In this document: positions 35,270 to 44,720 of the stretch, one piece after another
How the letters are laid out: each line of letters begins with the position of its first letter
How positions within the stretch are numbered: the first letter of the stretch is position 1
The notes under the pieces: model-generated
Database searches by the model: none
The model's input: the letters and a program-made list of their open reading frames with translations, nothing else
Told to the model about the DNA's origin: nothing
From: Streptomyces sp. NBC_01689
Lineage (GTDB): Bacteria > Actinomycetota > Actinomycetes > Streptomycetales > Streptomycetaceae
Assembly: GCF_036250675.1 (NCBI RefSeq)
Contig: NZ_CP109592.1
Span: 8,370,001 to 8,434,000, forward strand
Length of the DNA stretch: 64,000 nucleotides
Direction of reading: 5' to 3'
Position numbers and translations under genes: made by a program

Positions 35270-35716
35270 TCAGTACCCGCGGTACTGCTGGTTGTTGTAC
35301 GGGTCCTGGTAGGGGGCCGGGGCGGGGCGGGGCGCGGCGGGGCGCATCGCCTCGTAGCCGGTGCCGGTCGCCATCGGGCGCTGCGGCTGTTGCTGCTGGG
35401 GGCCCGGGTAGCCGCGCGGGGCTCCGACCTGCTGGGGGATGTAGGGCGCGGGGGCCTGGTGCAGCGGCGAGGGCTGCTGGGCCTGCGGGTAGGAGCCGTA
35501 GGCGGGGACCTGCTGGGAGGGACCGGCCGGCAGGGCCGGGAGTGCCGACGGGAGCGCGGGCAGGTAGCTGCTGCTCGTGTCGTAGGCGGCGGGAACCCGG
35601 ATCGGGGCGATCTGGGGGGTGCCCCGCTCGGCGACGAGCGAGTCGTAGATCGGGGTGTCCGGGAAGGACGGCGCGGAGTAGTAACCGCCGCCATAGGTGG
35701 AGCGGGGGGAGGTCAT
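35270..35716 (-). CDS. DUF6643-like Pro/Gln/Tyr-rich protein
   Basis: A 148-residue low-complexity protein beginning MTSPRSTYGGGYYSAPSFPD and then rich in Pro, Gln, Ala and Tyr. I recall this start from proteins annotated as DUF6643 in Streptomyces. No membrane segment or signal. It is divergent from the TerD-family gene across a 290-bp spacer. Function unknown; a structural or phase-separating role is only a guess. Confidence 0.75.
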   Translation of the reverse strand: MTSPRSTYGGGYYSAPSFPDTPIYDSLVAERGTPQIAPIRVPAAYDTSSSYLPALPSALPALPAGPSQQVPAYGSYPQAQQPSPLHQAPAPYIPQQVGAPRGYPGPQQQQPQRPMATGTGYEAMRPAAPRPAPAPYQDPYNNQQYRGY

Positions 35717-36006
35717 GGGACATAAGTTAAGCCCACGATGTGCTGGTTGGGGAGACCGATAAGAGGGTTGTTTTCCGTGTCGGCGACACCTCGGGATCCC
35801 CAATGCGAGCGAACTCGGCAAAAAAGGGCGCCAAGCCGGGTTCGGATCGTGTAAAGGCCGAGTTCCCAAGGGGTTACCGGGGGTTGACCATTGGTCTTCC
35901 CGTGCTGTCCGGGTGCTTCCCGGCCCCGCTGGAATAGGTTGGTCGGCAACGGGCCGATGAGGCGGCCCAGGGGTACGGCCTGGCGTGCTGACATGTGGGG
36001 GCGGAC

Positions 36007-37347
36007 ATGACAATGCCTAAAGGATCAAATGTTCCGGTGCCGACGAGTGCGCTGCGCGTCGAAATGGGCTGGACCTCGGGTCCCGGAGTGCCCGACGCGG
36101 ACGCCTCGGCGCTGCTGCTGGTGTCCGGGAAGGTGCGCTCGGACGGCGACTTCGTGTTCTACAACCAGCCGGCGCACTCCTCCGGCGCCGTGCGCCACGA
36201 AGGCAAGCGCGCCGCGGGCGGACAGGTGACCGACACGCTGCTCGTCGACCTCACGCGCGTGGAGCCCGCCGTGGAGACCGTGGTGCTGGCCGCCTCCGCG
36301 GACGGCGGCACCTTCGGGCAGGTCCCCGGCCTGCACGTCCGGGTGCTCGACGCCGGCCGGGGCACCGAGGTCGCCCGCTTCGACAGCGGGGACGCGACGG
36401 TCGAAACGGCCTTCGTGCTCGGGGAGTTCTACCGGCGCCAGGGCGCCTGGAAGTTCCGTGCGGTCGGACAGGGCTACGGCAGCGGCCTGGAAGGTCTCGC
36501 CACCGACTACGGGATCACCGTGGACGAGCCGCAGCGTGCCGCGCCACCCGCCGCCGCGCCCCCCGCCCCGCTGCCCGCGTCCCCCCGGCCCACCGCCCCG
36601 CCGCCCGCACCCGGCAGCCGCGTGACCGGTCCGCCCCCGCCGGTCGCGCCACCCGTCACCATGACGCCCCCCACGCAGCCCCCGCCGCCCGTACCGCCCC
36701 AGGCCCCCGTACGCCTGTCCAAGGTCACCCTCACCAAAGAGGCGCCCTCGGTGTCCCTCGCCAAACAGGGCGGAACCTCCGGCAGCCTGCGCGTGAACCT
36801 CAACTGGCAGGTGCGCAAACAGTTCTCGGGATGGGGCAGCAAACGGGGCCGGGCCGTCGCGATGCACGCCGACCTCGACCTCGACCTGTGCGCCCTCTAC
36901 GAACTGTCCGACGGCCGCAAGGGAGTCGTCCAGGCGCTCGGCAACGCCTTCGGGGCGCTCCACCAGCCGCCGTACATCTTTCTCGACGGCGACGACCGCA
37001 CCGGCGCCGTCGAGAGCGGTGAGAACCTCACCATCAACCTGGACCACCGCCAGAGTTTCCGGCGCGTCCTCATCTTCGTCACCATCTACGAAGGCGCCCG
37101 CTCCTTCGCGGACCTGCACGCCACGGTCACCCTCCAGCCGGCGAACGGCGCCCAGGTCGACTTCTCGCTCGACGAGTGCACCGTGCCCTCGACCGTCTGC
37201 GCCCTCGCTCTCATCACCAACAACGGCGGCGACCTGATCGTCCAGCGCGAGGCCCGCTACCTCGTGCCCGAACGCGGGGTGAGCCCGCAGCGCACCGTCG
37301 ACCGCGTCTACGGGTGGGGCATGAACTGGACGCCCGGCAGGAAGTGA
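36007..37347 (+). CDS. TerD-family protein with two domains joined by a Pro-rich linker
   Basis: A 446-residue protein. The N-terminal domain (about 1-175) begins [12 protein letters not shown] and contains [19 protein letters not shown], the TerD signature. A very Pro-rich linker covers about 178-240. The C-terminal domain (about 245-446) with [31 protein letters not shown] and [11 protein letters not shown] is a second tellurium-resistance-like domain of the TerA type. TerD domains bind calcium; Asp-rich stretches consistent with that are present. The GTG at 35995 is possible but the ATG at 36007 gives the usual family start. Confidence 0.88.
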   Translation: MTMPKGSNVPVPTSALRVEMGWTSGPGVPDADASALLLVSGKVRSDGDFVFYNQPAHSSGAVRHEGKRAAGGQVTDTLLVDLTRVEPAVETVVLAASADGGTFGQVPGLHVRVLDAGRGTEVARFDSGDATVETAFVLGEFYRRQGAWKFRAVGQGYGSGLEGLATDYGITVDEPQRAAPPAAAPPAPLPASPRPTAPPPAPGSRVTGPPPPVAPPVTMTPPTQPPPPVPPQAPVRLSKVTLTKEAPSVSLAKQGGTSGSLRVNLNWQVRKQFSGWGSKRGRAVAMHADLDLDLCALYELSDGRKGVVQALGNAFGALHQPPYIFLDGDDRTGAVESGENLTINLDHRQSFRRVLIFVTIYEGARSFADLHATVTLQPANGAQVDFSLDECTVPSTVCALALITNNGGDLIVQREARYLVPERGVSPQRTVDRVYGWGMNWTPGRK

Positions 37348-37351
37348 GCGG

Positions 37352-38527
37352 TCAGCGCTCGTCGAGGACGGTGCCGGGGCGGGCGTAGGTGCGGCCCTTC
37401 CAGGCCGCGCCGCGCCCCCTGTAGTGCTGCACCGCGGAATCGACCGTCATGAGGAGGTACAGGAACGCGGTGACCGGCAGCAGCGGGGCGAGCCACCGGG
37501 GCTGCCGGTAGTAGCGCAGCATCGGCAGGTAGGTGGCCGTCATCAGCAGCCACGCGAGCCCTCCGGCCGCCGCCGTGCCCGTGCTCCCCACGACCAGCCC
37601 GGTGACGAGCGCGAGCGGCGGGACCAGATAGACCAGCGCCAGACCGAGGACCGTCCCCAGGAGCAGCAGGGGGTTGTGCCGCAGCTGGGCGTACGCGCTG
37701 CGCGCCACCATCCGCCACAGGTCGCGCAGCCGCGGGTAGGGCCGCACGCTGTCCACCCGTTCGGCGAGGCCCAGCCAGATGTGGCCGCCCGCGCGCTTCA
37801 CGGCCCGCGCCAGCGCCACGTCGTCGATCACGGCGTGCCGGACCGCGTCCGGGATCCGCGCCCGCTCGGCGGCGTCCGCGCGCAGCAGCACACAGCCACC
37901 GGCCGCGGCCGCCGTGCGCCCCCCGCGTACCGCGATCCACCGGAAGGGATAGAGCTGGGCGAAGAAGTAGACGAACGCGGGCACGACCAGCCGCTCCCAC
38001 ACGCTCTCCACCCTCAGCCGGGCCATCTGGGAGACGAGGTCGAAACCGCCCGTGTGTGCCGCGGCCACCAGGGTTCGCAGGCTGTCGGGCGCGTGGGCGA
38101 TGTCCGCGTCCGTCAGCAGCAGGTACACGGGCTCCCGCGTGCGGGCCAGGGCGATTCCGTGGCGTACGGCCCAGAGCTTGCCGGTCCAGCCCGTGGGAGG
38201 TTCCCCGGGCGAGTCGACGGTGAGCGGGAGCCCGCCGTGCGCGCGGGCCAGTTCACGGGCCAGCTCCCCGGTGCCGTCCGAGCTGCCGTCGTCGACGAGG
38301 AAGACCTCGGCCCGTCCCGGATAGTCCTGCGCGAGCAGGGTCGGCAGGCTCGCGGGCAGCACGCCCGCCTCGTCGCGCGCGGGCACGACCACACAGACGG
38401 ACGGCCAGTCGTCCGGCTCCCGGCGCGGTGGCAGCCGCAGATCCGTACGCCAGAAGAAGCCCTGGCCGAGCAGCAGCCACAGCCAGACGGTCAGTGATCC
38501 CACGGCGGTCCACACGACGGCATCCAC
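37352..38527 (-). CDS. HpnB-like family 2 glycosyltransferase
   Basis: A 391-residue membrane glycosyltransferase. An N-terminal membrane segment precedes a GT-A domain with VVVPARDEAGVLPASLP, VDDGSSDGT and LLTDADIAH (metal-binding DxD-type motif). PTGWTGKLWAVRHG and VIDDVALARAVKRAG follow. Several C-terminal membrane segments end the protein. The GWTGKLWA motif and layout match hopanoid-associated HpnB. No other hopanoid gene is visible here, so the acceptor is uncertain. It is tail to tail with the TerD gene (4 bp apart). Confidence 0.85.
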   Translation of the reverse strand: MDAVVWTAVGSLTVWLWLLLGQGFFWRTDLRLPPRREPDDWPSVCVVVPARDEAGVLPASLPTLLAQDYPGRAEVFLVDDGSSDGTGELARELARAHGGLPLTVDSPGEPPTGWTGKLWAVRHGIALARTREPVYLLLTDADIAHAPDSLRTLVAAAHTGGFDLVSQMARLRVESVWERLVVPAFVYFFAQLYPFRWIAVRGGRTAAAAGGCVLLRADAAERARIPDAVRHAVIDDVALARAVKRAGGHIWLGLAERVDSVRPYPRLRDLWRMVARSAYAQLRHNPLLLLGTVLGLALVYLVPPLALVTGLVVGSTGTAAAGGLAWLLMTATYLPMLRYYRQPRWLAPLLPVTAFLYLLMTVDSAVQHYRGRGAAWKGRTYARPGTVLDER

Positions 38528-38585
38528 GCGCGGCAGTCTGCCCCACCCCGGCGGCCCGCCGGGGCGGATCGTCTATGGTGACCGG

Positions 38586-39371
38586 GTGAAGATCGCGCTC
38601 ATGGACTCCGGAATCGGACTGCTCGCCGCCGCGGCCGCGGTACGTCGGCTGCGGCCCGACGCCGATCTCGTCCTCTCCTCGGCGCCCGACACCATGCCCT
38701 GGGGACCCCGTACGCCCCAGTACGTGACCGAGCAGGCGCTCGCGGTCGCCGAGGCGGCCGCCGCACACCGTCCCGACGCGCTGATCGTCGCCTGCAACAC
38801 CGCCTCCGTGCACGCACTGCCCGCGCTGCGCGCCCGTCTGGAACCGGACGTGCCCGTGATCGGCACGGTCCCGGCGATCAAGCCCGCGGCGGCCGACGGC
38901 GGTCCGGTCGCGATCTGGGCCACGCCCGCCACCACCGGCAGCCCCTATCAGCGGGGACTGATCCGTGAGTTCGCGCAGGGGGTCGCCGTCACCGAGGTGC
39001 CGTGCCCCGGGCTCGCCGACGCCGTGGAACACGGTGACCAGGAGGGCATCGACGCCGCGATCGCCGCTGCCGCCGCCCTGACCCCCGGTGACGTGCGGGC
39101 CGTCGTCCTCGGCTGCACCCACTACGAACTGGTCGCCGAACGGATCCGTGCGGCCGTGCAGGCGCCCGGCCTCCCGCCGCTCGTCCTGCACGCCTCCGCC
39201 GATGCCGTCGCCTCGCAGGCGCTGCGCAGGATCGGCGCGGCCCCGGCCCCGGGAGCGTCCGCCGACGGCACCGTCACCGTGCTTCTCGGCGGCCGGACGG
39301 GGGCGCTGCCCGAGCACACGCTGGAGTACGAGGAAGGCCGCCTCCTGAAGGCGGTCAGCCCCGTCCGCTGA
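38586..39371 (+). CDS. Glutamate-racemase-like (Asp/Glu racemase family) protein
   Basis: A 261-residue protein with the family landmarks DSGIGL (7-12), ACNTAS (first catalytic Cys) and LGCTHYEL (second catalytic Cys). Both cysteines needed for cofactor-independent racemisation are kept. The first motif has Ile where MurI proteins usually have Val or Leu. Streptomyces normally has a canonical murI elsewhere, so this may be a paralogue acting on another amino acid. The GTG start is 58 bp from the divergent HpnB-like gene. Confidence 0.8.
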   Translation: MKIALMDSGIGLLAAAAAVRRLRPDADLVLSSAPDTMPWGPRTPQYVTEQALAVAEAAAAHRPDALIVACNTASVHALPALRARLEPDVPVIGTVPAIKPAAADGGPVAIWATPATTGSPYQRGLIREFAQGVAVTEVPCPGLADAVEHGDQEGIDAAIAAAAALTPGDVRAVVLGCTHYELVAERIRAAVQAPGLPPLVLHASADAVASQALRRIGAAPAPGASADGTVTVLLGGRTGALPEHTLEYEEGRLLKAVSPVR

Positions 39372-39477
39372 CCGCCGGTCACCGCCCGGACGCGCTCCGT
39401 CCGCGGACCGCTCGCCCGGAGCAGTCACCCTCCGCGAGCCGGTGCCCGCGCTGCGGAACATGAGTAGTCTCGTAGCC

Positions 39478-40023
39478 ATGAGGGACCACCCCCACGGCGA
39501 ATACATCGCGCACTCCGACGTCTGGACCGGGCGTGCGACCAACCGTGTCCAGTGGCTCCCGGCGCTCGCCGGGGCCGCCTGCATCGCGCTCGGCATCGAA
39601 CTGGCCGTCGACTCCACCTGGACCTCGGGCGTCGCCGCGCTCGCCATGTCCGTCGTCGGCTGCATCGCCGCGGGACTGCTCGTCCTGTTCGGCACCCTCG
39701 CCTTCGTGCACGTCGCCGTGAAGGTAGACAAGGACTCGCTCGAAGTGCGCTGCGGTCACGTCGGGCTGCCCCGGCGCCGCATCCCGCTCTCGGACGTGGT
39801 CGGCGCCGACTTCGCGCCCAGTGTCACTCCGTGGCAGTGGGGCGGCTGGGGGTACCGCTGGCGTCCCGAGAAGGGAACCGCCGTCATCGTCCGGCGCGGC
39901 GAGGGCATGGTGCTCCGCCTCGGGGACGGTCATACGTTCACCATCACGGTGGACAACGCGGAAGCCGCCGTACGGGTGATCCGGGACAGGCTCCGGCCGG
40001 CCACTCCCGGCGCCGTGATCTGA
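39478..40023 (+). CDS. Small membrane protein with PH-like domain
   Basis: A 181-residue protein with two membrane segments (about 25-45 and 55-78) followed by a cytoplasmic beta-rich region (VKVDKDSLEVRCGHVGL, IPLSDVVGADF, GTAVIVRRGEGMVLRLGDG) of the bacterial PH-like type. I chose the ATG at 39478; a TAGTCT hexamer ends 7 nt before it, which suits a leaderless transcript. The ATG at 39460 is an alternative. Function unknown. Confidence 0.78.
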   Translation: MRDHPHGEYIAHSDVWTGRATNRVQWLPALAGAACIALGIELAVDSTWTSGVAALAMSVVGCIAAGLLVLFGTLAFVHVAVKVDKDSLEVRCGHVGLPRRRIPLSDVVGADFAPSVTPWQWGGWGYRWRPEKGTAVIVRRGEGMVLRLGDGHTFTITVDNAEAAVRVIRDRLRPATPGAVI

Positions 40024-40032
40024 CCCCGGAGT

Positions 40033-41109
40033 TCACGGCTCCAGCCGGAACGCCCGGAGGCGTTCGTCCTCCCGCACCGGGCTCTCGGACAACCCGTCGA
40101 CCAGTGGCCGTGCCGTCGCGAGTCCCGCGAGCAGCCCCGCTCCGGCCGTGACCGTGGTGAAACTCAGCGCGTTGCCCACCGACGCGATCACCGCCAGGGC
40201 GGTCAGCGCCGCCCCCGCCGTCAGTACGAGCGGTGTGGACCGCGGAGACCGCCACAGCGAGTAGAGGACCCAGCAGAAGAGCAGGGCGAGCAGCAGGGCG
40301 CCGACCACACCCTGCTCGGCCAGCTGCTGCAGTGCGGCGGAATGCGGTCTGCCGTCCGGCAGTGACGTCTGCGCGATCGTCGGACTGAGCTCTCCGTAGC
40401 GGCCCGGGCCCACGCCCAGCGCCGGGTCCCGGCCGGTCAGGTGGAGCGCGTCCCGCCAGAGCAGCACCCGGTGTCCGGTGAGCTGGCCGTCGAGGGAGGC
40501 GGACAGACCGTCCGGGAGCGCGTTCTCGGCGAGGGCCCAGGTCACCGACGTGACCGATGCCGCGGCGAGCGCCAAGGCCCAAAGGCCCAGGGCGCGGCGT
40601 CGCACGCGGTCCGCGGCGAGCGAGCACAGCACCACCGCGGCACCGAGCGCGCATCCCGCGGCGGAGCCGAGGACCGCCGCGGTCACGGTGATCCCGACGG
40701 CCAGCAGACGCAGCGCCAGCCGCAGCGCGGGCGGGCGCGCCGCCCAGGCGGCGCAGCACGCCGCCGCGGTGGACAGGGTCAGCAGCGCCGCCGTGGCGCC
40801 GGTGTGTCCGAGCGGCACCGTCACCTGGGGGCCCGGGGTGGTGTACCGCGCGGTGAGGGCCAGGCCGAGTCCGGCGAGCGCGCCGGCGGCGGGCGTCACG
40901 ACGGGGGCGACCGCGCCCAGGATCCGGCCCGAGGCGTAACCGGCGGCCATCGCGAGCACCGCGAGCAGGACGCCCTCGGGGCGCCCGTCGTGCGCCGCCG
41001 CGGTGATCAGCGACCAGATCGCGCAGGCGCCGAGTACCATCACGCCCGCCGCGTCCGAAACGTTTCGTCTCTCGCTCGCGGCCGTCGCACCACCGGCCGC
41101 GGACGTCAT
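40033..41109 (-). CDS. O-antigen-ligase-like polytopic membrane protein
   Basis: A 358-residue protein with about ten hydrophobic segments. The external loop GHRVLLWRDALHLTGRDP, then GVGPGRYGE and HSAALQQLAEQGVVGALLL match the Wzy_C/O-antigen ligase signature, in which Arg and His residues of the periplasmic loop are needed for glycan transfer. In Gram-positive actinobacteria such proteins polymerise or ligate surface polysaccharide. The start is uncertain (41109 or an upstream GTG). No polysaccharide cluster is adjacent. Confidence 0.75.
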   Translation of the reverse strand: MTSAAGGATAASERRNVSDAAGVMVLGACAIWSLITAAAHDGRPEGVLLAVLAMAAGYASGRILGAVAPVVTPAAGALAGLGLALTARYTTPGPQVTVPLGHTGATAALLTLSTAAACCAAWAARPPALRLALRLLAVGITVTAAVLGSAAGCALGAAVVLCSLAADRVRRRALGLWALALAAASVTSVTWALAENALPDGLSASLDGQLTGHRVLLWRDALHLTGRDPALGVGPGRYGELSPTIAQTSLPDGRPHSAALQQLAEQGVVGALLLALLFCWVLYSLWRSPRSTPLVLTAGAALTALAVIASVGNALSFTTVTAGAGLLAGLATARPLVDGLSESPVREDERLRAFRLEP

Positions 41110-41476
41110 CCCCGTGGAACCCACCCCGTCAACCCCCCGAGCCGTGACGAGCCCCGACCGCCGTGACCGCATCCGGGCACGTCAGAGGCTCGGGCACACC
41201 GTAACGGCAGATGCGTCGGTTTGTGGATGACTTGCGCAGAAAAACGATGCATCGGAGGGACGCCGGGCGGCCCGCGGGGTGCGTGATCCGCCGTCGCGGC
41301 GGAGCGGGACCGGGCTTCGGGGCGGTGTGGGAACGGGGGGCCGGGGCGGGCGGACCGAGGGCGCGACTGGCGTGAAACCGACGGACGGGGCCGATCGGGA
41401 ACCGCGGGACCGGAGACGGTGGCCCCCAGGCAGACCGACCTGTCGGTGCCCAGGTCACGCGCCGTACACTCCCCGA

Positions 41477-43090
41477 GTGACCGCCACCGCAACCTCCGTA
41501 GACGAGCCGGAACAGCTCGAACCCCACGCCGCGCCCGTACCGCGCGGGGTCAGACTGGCGCGGCGCGGTGCTCCGGCCGCCGCCGCGGCGCTTGCCGGGG
41601 TCCTGCTCTACGTCAGCTTCCCGCCCCGCACGGTGTCGTGGCTGGCCCTGCCCGCCTTCGCGGTCTTCGCCTGGGTCCTGCGCGGTCGCTCCTGGAAGGC
41701 GGGCCTCGGACTCGGCTACCTGTTCGGCCTGGGTTTCCTGCTGCCGCTGCTCGTGTGGACGGGCGTCGAGGTCGGCCCGGGACCGTGGCTGGCGCTCGTC
41801 GCCGTGGAAGCGGTGTACATCGCGCTCGTCGGGGCGGGCATCACCCTGGTCTCCCGGCTGCCCGGCGCGCCGCTGTGGGCCGCGGCCGTATGGATAGCGG
41901 GCGAGGCGGCCCGTGCGCGCGCGCCGTTCGGCGGCTTCCCCTGGGGCAAGATCGCCTTCGGCCAGGCGGACGGGGTCTTCCTCCCGCTGGCCGCGCTGGG
42001 CGGCACTCCGGTGCTCGGCTTCGGGGTGGTGCTGTGCGGCTTCGGGCTGTACGAGATCGTGTGCCAGGTCGTGGAGCGGCGTCGCGACGGAGTCGTTCGA
42101 CGGGGTGCCGCCGCGGTGGCGCTGCTCGCCGTCGTGGTCCCCGTGGCGGGGGCGCTCGCCGCGCGTGCGCTGGTGAGCGACAAGGCGGAGGACGGTACGG
42201 CGACCGTCGCGGTGATCCAGGGCAACGTGCCGCGCGCGGGGCTCGAGTTCAACGCCCAGCGGCGGGCCGTCCTCGACCACCACGCGCGGGAGACGGAGCG
42301 GCTGGCCGCCGAGGTGAAGGCGGGCAAAGTCGCACGGCCCGACTTCGTCCTGTGGCCGGAGAACTCCTCCGACGTCGACCCGTTCGCCAACGCCGACGCC
42401 CGCGCCGTCATCGACACCGCGGCCAAGGCGATCGGCGTGCCCATCTCGGTCGGCGGTGTCGTCGAACGGGACGGCAAGCTCTACAACGAGCAGATCCTGT
42501 GGGACCCGGTGAAGGGCCCGCTGGACACCTACGACAAGCGCCAGGTCCAGCCCTTCGGCGAGTACCTTCCGCTGCGCTCGCTGCTCGGCGCGATCAACAA
42601 GGACTGGACGTCGATGGTGCGCCAGGACTTCAGCCGGGGACACAAGCCCGGCGTCTTCCGCATGGACGGCACCGGCGTCGGACTCGTCACCTGTTACGAG
42701 GCCGCCTTCGACTGGGCCGTGCGCAGCACCGTCACGGACGGCGCGCAGATCATCTCGGTGCCGAGCAACAACGCGACCTTCGACCGCAGCGAGATGACCT
42801 ACCAGCAGCTCGCCATGTCCCGGGTCCGCGCCGTGGAGCACAGCCGCACCGTCACGGTGCCGGTGACCAGTGGCGTCAGCGCCGTCATCATGCCGGACGG
42901 GAGGATCGCCCAGCGGACCGGGATGTTCGTGGCGGACTCGCTGGTCCAGAAGGTGCCGCTGCGTTCCTCGGAGACCCCCGCGACGCGGCTGGGGATCCTT
43001 CCCGAGATGCTTCTGGTGCTGGTCGCGACCGGCGGTCTCGGATGGGCCGGGGCCAGGGCGCTCCGGGCGCGCCGGGACGGCACGCTGTAA
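41477..43090 (+). CDS. lnt: Apolipoprotein N-acyltransferase
   Basis: A 537-residue protein with about seven membrane segments and a C-terminal nitrilase domain. The nitrilase-type triad is visible: Glu295 in WPENSSD, Lys354 in DKRQVQPFGEYLP, and Cys406 in VTCYEAAFD. Lnt adds the third acyl chain to the N-terminal Cys of lipoproteins on the outer face of the membrane. The GTG at 41477 is preferred to the long open frame from 41279, which is low complexity. TACACT ends 6 nt before that GTG, a pattern typical of leaderless Streptomyces genes. Streptomyces often carry two lnt paralogues. Confidence 0.92.
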   Translation: MTATATSVDEPEQLEPHAAPVPRGVRLARRGAPAAAAALAGVLLYVSFPPRTVSWLALPAFAVFAWVLRGRSWKAGLGLGYLFGLGFLLPLLVWTGVEVGPGPWLALVAVEAVYIALVGAGITLVSRLPGAPLWAAAVWIAGEAARARAPFGGFPWGKIAFGQADGVFLPLAALGGTPVLGFGVVLCGFGLYEIVCQVVERRRDGVVRRGAAAVALLAVVVPVAGALAARALVSDKAEDGTATVAVIQGNVPRAGLEFNAQRRAVLDHHARETERLAAEVKAGKVARPDFVLWPENSSDVDPFANADARAVIDTAAKAIGVPISVGGVVERDGKLYNEQILWDPVKGPLDTYDKRQVQPFGEYLPLRSLLGAINKDWTSMVRQDFSRGHKPGVFRMDGTGVGLVTCYEAAFDWAVRSTVTDGAQIISVPSNNATFDRSEMTYQQLAMSRVRAVEHSRTVTVPVTSGVSAVIMPDGRIAQRTGMFVADSLVQKVPLRSSETPATRLGILPEMLLVLVATGGLGWAGARALRARRDGTL

Positions 43091-43241
43091 GGGTCGCGGC
43101 ACACCCGGGGGAACGGACCGCGGTCCCGGACGAAAGCGTGAGCCGCCGAGGTGGGGAAGGCCGCTCCCGTGAGGGGGACCGCGAGGCCGGGGCGACGGCG
43201 TGCGGGGTGGAGGGCCGGGTGCGGACCGTTAGGGTCGGGCC

Positions 43242-43715
43242 ATGGCTACTCCTGACTTCATCCGTACGATCCGGGCGTCCGCCGGGCATCAGCTGCTCTG
43301 GCTTCCCGGAGTCACCGCCGTCGTCCTCGACGACGAGGACCGAGTGCTGCTGGGCCGGCGCTCGGACACCGGCAAGTGGTCGGTGATCGGTGGCATCCCG
43401 GATCCGGGCGAGCAGCCCGCTGCCTGCGCCGTACGGGAGGTCCTGGAGGAGACGGCGGTGCACTGCGTCGTGGAGCGCGTCGTCCTCGTGCAGGCCCTGG
43501 ACCCGGTCACCTACGCGAACGACGACACCTGTCAGTTCATGGACGTCACCTTCCGCTGCCGGGCGGTCGGCGGCGAGGCGCGGGTCAACGACGACGAGTC
43601 GCTGGAGGTCGGCTGGTTCCCGGTTGACGCCCTGCCGGAACTGAACGAGTTCGCGATGTTCCGGATCAAGCAGGCGCTGTCCCACGCACCCACATGGTTC
43701 GACACTACGGTCTGA
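43242..43715 (+). CDS. NUDIX hydrolase
   Basis: A 157-residue single-domain NUDIX protein. The box runs from residue 51 (GIPDPGE, then REVLEE); the usual Gly near the end of the box is replaced by Ala in EETAV, which is a mild deviation. Metal-binding Glu residues are intact. The length and AVVLDDEDRVLLGRR fit the MutT/ADP-ribose-pyrophosphatase range, but the substrate cannot be assigned. It lies 151 bp downstream of lnt. Confidence 0.9.
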   Translation: MATPDFIRTIRASAGHQLLWLPGVTAVVLDDEDRVLLGRRSDTGKWSVIGGIPDPGEQPAACAVREVLEETAVHCVVERVVLVQALDPVTYANDDTCQFMDVTFRCRAVGGEARVNDDESLEVGWFPVDALPELNEFAMFRIKQALSHAPTWFDTTV

Positions 43716-43775
43716 GGCGTAAGTGTGTGGGATGACCACATGTGTCGGGGCTGAAGCTCTGCCTAGGGTCGAGCC

Positions 43776-44648
43776 ATGACCGCGCCCCACGCCCTCCCGG
43801 ACCCACCCACCCTCCCGGGACCCCGCACCACCCGGGGGCCCCACACCACCCCGGGGCCAGCGCCCCTCCCGGGACCCCACGCCCCCTCGTCCGGCCTCGC
43901 CGGCCGCACCGCCCTGGTCACCGGCGCCGCCGGCGGCATCGGCCGCGCCTGTGTGCTGCGGCTGGCCGCCGCCGGGGCCGAGGTACGCGCGGTGGACCTG
44001 GACGCCGCCGGACTGGACGAACTCACCGAACTGGCCCGGGGCCTCCCGGGGGCCGTCGAGCCGTACCCGCTCGACCTCACCGACCTCGACGCGGCGGAGC
44101 ACGCCGCCGCGGACACGGACGTCCTCGTCAACAACGCCGGACTGCAGACGGTGCGGCCCATCGAGGAGTTCCCGCCCGAGGCCTTCCACACCATGCTCAC
44201 CGTGATGCTGGAGGCCCCGTTCCGGCTGATCCGAGGCGCACTGCCGCACATGTACGGACAGGGCTGGGGCCGTATCGTCAACGTGTCCTCGGTCCACGGG
44301 CTGCGCGCATCGGCCTTCAAGTCCGCCTATGTGGCCGCGAAACATGGGCTGGAGGGGCTGTCGAAAACAGCGGCCCTGGAAGGCGCCCCCCACGGAGTGA
44401 CCTCGAACTGTGTGAACCCCGGCTACGTACGCACACCACTGGTCGAGAAACAGCTCGCGGACCAGGCGCTGGCCCACGCGGTTCCCGAGGCACGTGTGCT
44501 GTCCGAGGTGCTGCTGCGGGACAGCGCGGTCAAACGGCTCGTCGAACCCGAGGAGGTCGCCGACGCGGTGGCCTATCTGTGCGGGCCCCTGTCCTCCTTC
44601 GTGACCGGGACCTCACTGGTCATGGACGGAGGGTGGACGGCGCACTGA
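43776..44648 (+). CDS. 3-hydroxybutyrate-dehydrogenase-like SDR
   Basis: A 290-residue classical SDR. The cofactor motif is TGAAGGIG at 49-56, NNAG follows at 119-122, and the catalytic Ser172, Tyr185 (SAYVAAKHG) and Lys189 are all present. CVNPGYVRTPLVEKQL with its long substrate loop is typical of D-3-hydroxybutyrate dehydrogenase. The first 38 residues are an odd Pro-rich extension encoded by repeated CCCGGGACCCC-like DNA; an internal start is possible but I see none with a better ribosome-binding site. The regulator and MHS transporter downstream suggest a 3-hydroxybutyrate use module. Confidence 0.85.
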   Translation: MTAPHALPDPPTLPGPRTTRGPHTTPGPAPLPGPHAPSSGLAGRTALVTGAAGGIGRACVLRLAAAGAEVRAVDLDAAGLDELTELARGLPGAVEPYPLDLTDLDAAEHAAADTDVLVNNAGLQTVRPIEEFPPEAFHTMLTVMLEAPFRLIRGALPHMYGQGWGRIVNVSSVHGLRASAFKSAYVAAKHGLEGLSKTAALEGAPHGVTSNCVNPGYVRTPLVEKQLADQALAHAVPEARVLSEVLLRDSAVKRLVEPEEVADAVAYLCGPLSSFVTGTSLVMDGGWTAH

Positions 44649-44720
44649 GGGCCGTCCCGCCGCGGCGGGGTTGTCCACAGGGCAGGCCGGGCCGGCCCGA
44701 CGACAGGTCATCCTTTGAAC

